A DNA stretch of 25,830 nucleotides, from assembly GCA_023512255.1 (NCBI GenBank), contig JAILZY010000048.1:1-25830 (forward strand), given 5' to 3'. The number at the start of each line of letters is the position of its first letter. Within the stretch, counting starts at the first letter, position 1. Shown in pieces: positions 23,301 through 25,830 of the stretch. Both the position numbers and the translations under genes were made by a program. This stretch comes from a bacterium (GTDB lineage Bacteria > SZUA-182 > DTGQ01). Below the pieces are notes generated by a model. The model saw only the letters and a list, made by a program, of their open reading frames with translations. It was not told the origin of the DNA and did not search any database.

Positions 23301-25751
23301 GCCTAAGCTTTGAAATAATTTTTCCCAACCTTCTCTCCCCTTTACCGCGTCAACACCCTCTGTTAGTATCTCAGTTCCCATCAGTACAACCTTACCAACC
23401 TGAATCCAGGATAACATTCTCGCCAACATAGGGAAAGCATCTTCTCCATAGAATAATAGGGAAGTTTCAGCTAAAATTTCACTAGGCAATATACTTAATT
23501 CTATAACCTTAAGAGTTTCAACACTATTTTTAACAGCATCCTTAATTTTTTCAATAAGGTTATTAGTAGCGTCTATCTCTGATGGTTTTAATTGCTTTAT
23601 GGTAATTTCATTAAAATTACCCTTTACCACCATGTCAAGAAATTTATCGGGAATCTCTTCTTCTTTAACTCCTATAACTAAAGTTAATAAGACCTTTAGT
23701 ACTTCTTTCTTATCATTTATTATTCCTTCATCCTCATCTTCCTCATCTCTAAATCTAACTTTTCTATCAAAACTATTTTCTGTCCTCACCTCCACAGGAA
23801 AATCATAACCCATCCTGAGGCGGGATTCAGTCGGTAATACATTAGCATTTTTCTCTTTGGGAATCCTGACTGTATTCTTAAAAGTAGAGCCATTCGCCAG
23901 CCCCCAGACAACTCTTGCTTTAGTCGTCAGGCAGGTCTTAGCCTTTGGCCCCAAGTTCTTGAGGAGCCAACTAACTTCACGCCATACTTTTTGATAGCTT
24001 CCTCCGCCTGTATTCGAGATATACTCCACCTCCTTGGGCAGCTTATCAATCACCCTTACATCCTCAGCCGCCTTCAGCCCTTCGTTTCTCACCTCAATGA
24101 TATAATCTATGGTTTGCCCAGGGCTGACCCGGCTTGGCCCCCAGGTCGAAATCTTTAATTCCGGCGCAGGCGCAGCCCCTACATCCAGCCGCTCAAGGTC
24201 TAGCAGGATGCTTCTTTTCACCTCACCGTTATCAGCCTCAGACTCAGACAAAGTAGCGTAAAGCAAACCGGTCAAAGGAGCGCTAAACAGCCCGTTTAAT
24301 TTGATTATCCCCGGTTGAAGCTCTCGATCATAGCTCCAGCCCTCCCCTGATCCGGCCTCAGAGGTATAGGAAATGATTGAAAATCCCTGGCCATGATAAG
24401 GATTGGTCTGATCAACTATCCTGACCTGGGTCAAAACCGTACTCACCGGACCTTGATAATGTCCATGGAACTCGCCATTGACCGAGGTCTGAAGAGCAAT
24501 GATCCGGCTCGCCGGATAAGTGGCCTCCTGCTGGTAGGAAACCACAGCTTCAAGGGTTAAGGTTGCCGAAGTGATTCTATCGCTCACCCTGGCCAATCTC
24601 CAGTCCGCCTGGAGTTGATCATACCTGCCGCTGCCAGGCGAAGATTCTATAATCTGGCCCTCGACAATACCTAAAAGGTCGCCCGAGAGAGCCCCTTTGA
24701 GATAAATTTTCCTCTCCGACTCCTTGAAGAAGAACATTCCTTGCCATTCTCCCTGACAGGGTAGAGTCTCAAGCGTAGCCTCATACTTCCCTTTCATAAA
24801 GCCTTTTCCGGCAAAAGGCCCAGTGGTGATAGTAACCATCTCTAGGCTTGGGAAGCTGATCTCGCCGCTCAGATCGCCGGAAACAGAAACATTGTCCAGG
24901 ATTAATTTCTGGCTGACCACAGTTTCCGTCAGGGTTGACTGTGCTGATGAAACCTCAGACATAGCTGAAATCGCTCCTGCACTCCGCACCGCCCGCACAT
25001 AGTATTTGGTGGCACTAGACTTTCGATTGCCGGAGGATATTCCCCCGTAGTCAAAGCTCACATACCAGGCGTTGTCAGGTGAGCAGTGATTCACAGTCGA
25101 TGACCAGTAGCCGGAAGATTTGGTTCCAGGGAAAGAATTTGGGTCTATGGCCGGATTGTAGCGGCTGTAATCCACCAGAAATTGCAGCTCATTGACCGTC
25201 GGCAGCCGCCAATCGCTGTAGCCGCCAAGGGCAAGCCCCTCGCAGTAGCGCAAAGCCTCCTCCCAGCTCATCGGCCCCACCGTCTCCTGCTGCCACATCA
25301 GCCCGCTGGCCACATCACTCACTGTGCCATCTCCATTGACCATCAGCGAGCCGTTGAGGTAGCTGTTGCCGTATATATGCTCTTTTCTATTTTCTTTTAT
25401 AGTCGTAAGTAAGGAGGTACTGCGCACAGCCCGCACATAGTATTTACTCAACCTGCCAGCGGAGGATATCCCCCCGTAGTCAAAGCCCACATACCAGACA
25501 TTGTCAGGCGAGCAGTGAACCACGGTCGATGACCAGTAGCCAGAAGAGGTGGTCCCAGGGAAAGAATTTGGGTCTATGGCCGGATTGTAGCGGCTGTAAT
25601 CCACCAGAAATTGCAGCTCATTGACCGTTGGCAGCCGCCAATCGCTGTAGCCGCCAAGGGCAAGCCCCTCGCAGTAGCGCAAAGCCTCCTCCCAACTCAT
25701 CGGCCCCACCGTCTCCTGCTGCCACATCAGCCCGCTGGCCGCATCACTCAC
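20400..25751 (-). CDS. Giant mosaic surface protein: DUF1566 x2, DUF11-like, PKD, MopE-like, cohesin-like, dockerin; 5' end truncated
   Basis: The 1783 residues show, in order: DUF1566 copies (1-110 and 144-257); an unrecognised beta-rich region (about 275-525); a DUF11-like domain (about 531-645); an AT-rich helical insert (about 655-990); a second DUF11-like domain (about 1005-1140); two PKD domains (1142-1229, 1233-1316); MopE-like repeats with CDGVDNDCDGLVDEG twice (1320-1388) and a DxDGDGYG box; two cohesin-like domains (1447-1580, 1587-1720); and a dockerin with two calcium loops (DLNGDKKIT, DVDGNGSVT). It is expected outside the cell, yet no signal peptide exists. The GTG start at 25751 lies inside the first DUF1566, seven codons after a TAA, and has no ribosome binding site. 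The real 5' end is missing through rearrangement or assembly chimerism. As it stands it may be a pseudogene. Confidence 0.85.
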   Translation of the reverse strand: MSDAASGLMWQQETVGPMSWEEALRYCEGLALGGYSDWRLPTVNELQFLVDYSRYNPAIDPNSFPGTTSSGYWSSTVVHCSPDNVWYVGFDYGGISSAGRLSKYYVRAVRSTSLLTTIKENRKEHIYGNSYLNGSLMVNGDGTVSDVASGLMWQQETVGPMSWEEALRYCEGLALGGYSDWRLPTVNELQFLVDYSRYNPAIDPNSFPGTKSSGYWSSTVNHCSPDNAWYVSFDYGGISSGNRKSSATKYYVRAVRSAGAISAMSEVSSAQSTLTETVVSQKLILDNVSVSGDLSGEISFPSLEMVTITTGPFAGKGFMKGKYEATLETLPCQGEWQGMFFFKESERKIYLKGALSGDLLGIVEGQIIESSPGSGRYDQLQADWRLARVSDRITSATLTLEAVVSYQQEATYPASRIIALQTSVNGEFHGHYQGPVSTVLTQVRIVDQTNPYHGQGFSIISYTSEAGSGEGWSYDRELQPGIIKLNGLFSAPLTGLLYATLSESEADNGEVKRSILLDLERLDVGAAPAPELKISTWGPSRVSPGQTIDYIIEVRNEGLKAAEDVRVIDKLPKEVEYISNTGGGSYQKVWREVSWLLKNLGPKAKTCLTTKARVVWGLANGSTFKNTVRIPKEKNANVLPTESRLRMGYDFPVEVRTENSFDRKVRFRDEEDEDEGIINDKKEVLKVLLTLVIGVKEEEIPDKFLDMVVKGNFNEITIKQLKPSEIDATNNLIEKIKDAVKNSVETLKVIELSILPSEILAETSLLFYGEDAFPMLARMLSWIQVGKVVLMGTEILTEGVDAVKGREGWEKLFQSLGTLSELLPKINKIATKIPYLASLSPFISFGLAYSTIWFTMLEILENVENVTKKFAIRVIVWKPFLTCYLNMRSAGLSSDKALEDCKGFLPKYYLEEEMLEVFKTSGEIYYWFEKCKETEKVDNCIDNVLPKKGEDKFNLNKNFGDLVDLYYSEGLGIERSLDEIKEKKEIEEIQNTLTSSSHTSTITTAHDPNLKYGPQGTILPGQQLDYKVEFENEGEGIAFGVYFTDTLDEDLDDSTLTIGPVRSTKDGSEIAPPGVYDPQSRTITWFVGEVGPKEGGYAELSAKVKDEAPYGAEVINFATVYFPSVPEATKTNGIVSVVAFNRAPVANAGGSYAGAAGSALTLEASGSIDPDGDVLSYRWDFDDDGRWDTDWLSSPLIQHTWPDNWSGTVRLEVSDGKLTSQDTASVSVKRMSALTAGFSWVQKGEENCRPIIQFTDKSTCQDGAITSWLWDFGDGQRSQEQNPQHTYGAAGVYTVTLTVADPNGITATSSRQIEARLEGEPEVCDGVDNDCDGLVDEGLMRTCSTACGSGTEICQSGRWVGCTAPKPQPEVCDGVDNDCDGLVDEGLMRTYYLDADGDGYGNANKSVQACSAPSGYVEDGTDCDDQNKAIHENCESSQQGACQEETSGALDVVGASGRPGDQVEIAVRIQNAPSAVESFGFELSYDPEILEYQEGNYKPGELAASLPVFGVNEIRSGRIRVAGIDPFGGKIAKGASGFLVVFRFKVKSGVQGGECYPLRLEELDGDLIEFSTTGGCLCLECEEQTWGALDVVGVKGRPGDQVEIPVRIQNSPETVYSFGFELTYNPQVLEYAGYERGDLLATSFPIFEVIELGSGRLRVAGFDPYYDRGLTKGTSGAVVVLKFKVKESVGQKEGECYPLRVEKPVDTIGQFTISGGCFCLETCTGDLNGDKKITPADALLSFRCYLGFIPCHECADVDGNGSVTPADALCLFRKYLGLPSCLD
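20403..20588 (-). other. C-terminal dockerin type I module of the giant protein
   Basis: Residues 1722-1783 hold two copies of a calcium-binding loop plus helix: DLNGDKKITPADALL and DVDGNGSVTPADALC, each followed by a Phe-Arg-x-Tyr-Leu-Gly helix end. Cysteines just before and after the second loop may form a disulfide. Dockerins bind cohesins, and this chain carries two cohesin-like domains directly upstream. Confidence 0.85.
20589..21410 (-). repeat. Tandem pair of cohesin-like domains in the giant protein
   Basis: Residues 1448-1580 and 1587-1721 are homologous. Shared segments are GALDVVG, GRPGDQVEI, VRIQN, SFGFEL, LEY, GRxRVAG and GECYPLR. The pattern with a PGD turn and Y-(D/N)-P-x-x-LEY is that of cohesin-type beta sandwiches. 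The DNA of the two copies is also recognisably duplicated, for example near 20935-21000 and 21350-21415. Each ends in a short cysteine cluster (CLCLEC, CFCLETC). Confidence 0.75.
21588..21795 (-). repeat. Duplicated MopE-type calcium/copper-binding repeat
   Basis: Two almost identical segments encode PEVCDGVDNDCDGLVDEGLM at 1319-1339 and 1368-1388. Over about 60 bases the DNA copies differ at very few positions, so the duplication is recent or homogenised. A related TDCDDQNKAIHENC unit follows. Cysteine- and aspartate-rich repeats of this kind occur in outer-surface proteins of several diderm groups. Confidence 0.75.
22785..23795 (-). other. AT-rich segment encoding an unrecognised helical domain within the giant gene
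   Basis: The base composition changes sharply. Sixty-base lines at 22861 and 23521 contain 18 and 17 G+C, against 36 in the line at 21601. The segment encodes about residues 655-990: a charged start (RFRDEEDEDEG), amphipathic helices, a hydrophobic stretch near 830-862 (YLASLSPFISFGLAYS and on), four cysteines (883, 901, 931, 940) and a Lys/Glu-rich end. It is flanked on both sides by DUF11-like beta domains. I do not recognise the family. It fits a horizontally acquired domain insertion, but the frame is intact and it may belong to a known large-protein arrangement. Confidence 0.6.
24981..25751 (-). repeat. Tandem DUF1566 (Lcl-type) repeats
   Basis: Copy 1 is 25751-25422 and copy 2 is 25322-24981, joined by a linker of about 33 residues. 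Over the first 200 or so bases they differ at only three positions. In the last third, from the SSGYWSST motif on, differences cluster (T/K, V/N, V/A, G/S) and an indel of three codons appears before the shared KYYVRAVRS end. DUF1566 has a C-type-lectin-like fold and is usually extracellular. Confidence 0.8.
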
Positions 25752-25756
25752 TGTGC

Positions 25757-25830
25757 CAGATGTTCCCCATATTTAAAATTAGGAGAAGTAGATAAGCTGC
25801 AGGGGAAGGGTATTGAGGTAAAAGACAATA
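25757..25830 (+). pseudogene. Frameshifted fragment paralogous to the gene at the left edge, runs off the right edge
   Basis: From codon 11 (CAG ATG TTC CCC) this matches the minus-strand gene at 1-106, but in the opposite orientation, pointing out of the window. One extra A in the run at 25775-25778 breaks the frame; without it the peptide reads MFPIFKLGEV then DKLQGKGIEVKDN. The first ten codons are absent: the sequence switches directly to the DUF1566 coding sequence of the giant gene. It may be a true pseudogene, or this edge may be a poorly assembled repeat. Confidence 0.5.

Noticed and set aside
24981-25751. A complete diversity-generating retroelement
   Set aside because: There is no reverse transcriptase, template repeat or accessory gene in the window; only the target-like domain is present.

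Overview
The window looks like a piece of a diderm (Gram-negative-type) bacterial genome of moderate GC content. It could be a desulfobacterota-like or deep candidate-phylum lineage, but nothing here fixes the taxonomy. Pointers are the order phoH - 7TM-HD phosphodiesterase - ybeY - dgkA - corC, several c-di-GMP signalling proteins, and a large secreted mosaic protein with MopE-type, PKD, cohesin-like and dockerin modules. TTG or GTG starts are frequent (phoH, ybeY, hemW, probably the histidine kinase). No rRNA, tRNA, CRISPR array, transposase, reverse transcriptase or phage gene was seen.

Layout. Positions 1-106 hold the first 35 codons of an unrecognised minus-strand gene that leaves the window. 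A perfect 9-bp dyad (117-140) separates it from a two-receiver diguanylate cyclase (199-1445) broken in its GGDEF domain at a run of eight T. Positions 1524-7214 are a housekeeping and signalling cluster: phoH, a PgpH-type c-di-AMP phosphodiesterase, ybeY (134 bp inside the end of the previous gene), a DgkA-PAP2 fusion and a soluble CorC/HlyC protein. A second receiver-GGDEF protein (7290-8201) converges on a PAS-PAS histidine kinase (9844-8204). lepA follows (10207-12003), then about 500 bp of non-coding sequence with a decayed repeat, a hairpin and short duplications.

Positions 12510-18942 encode three exported proteins on the plus strand: an alpha/beta hydrolase, a duplicated parallel beta-helix protein, and a sulfatase-like hydrolase with C-terminal TPRs. 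A compact 122-bp triple-hairpin element separates them from hemW (19138-20328). The right quarter is one minus-strand gene (25751-20400) for a 1783-residue mosaic. In order it has two DUF1566 copies, an unrecognised beta region, a DUF11-like domain, an AT-rich helical insert of about 330 residues, a second DUF11-like domain, two PKD domains, MopE-like calcium repeats, two cohesin-like domains and a dockerin.

The most interesting points are these. (1) Both edges carry outward-facing copies of the same unknown gene; the right copy is frameshifted and joined directly to the truncated 5' end of the giant gene. (2) The giant gene contains a compositionally foreign, unidentified helical domain between two DUF11-like domains. 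(3) Perfect or near-perfect short tandem duplications recur at gene edges, some across start or stop codons. (4) Cohesin-like and dockerin modules sit in the same chain, which could allow self-assembly. All functions are inferred from sequence motifs; no database search was run.
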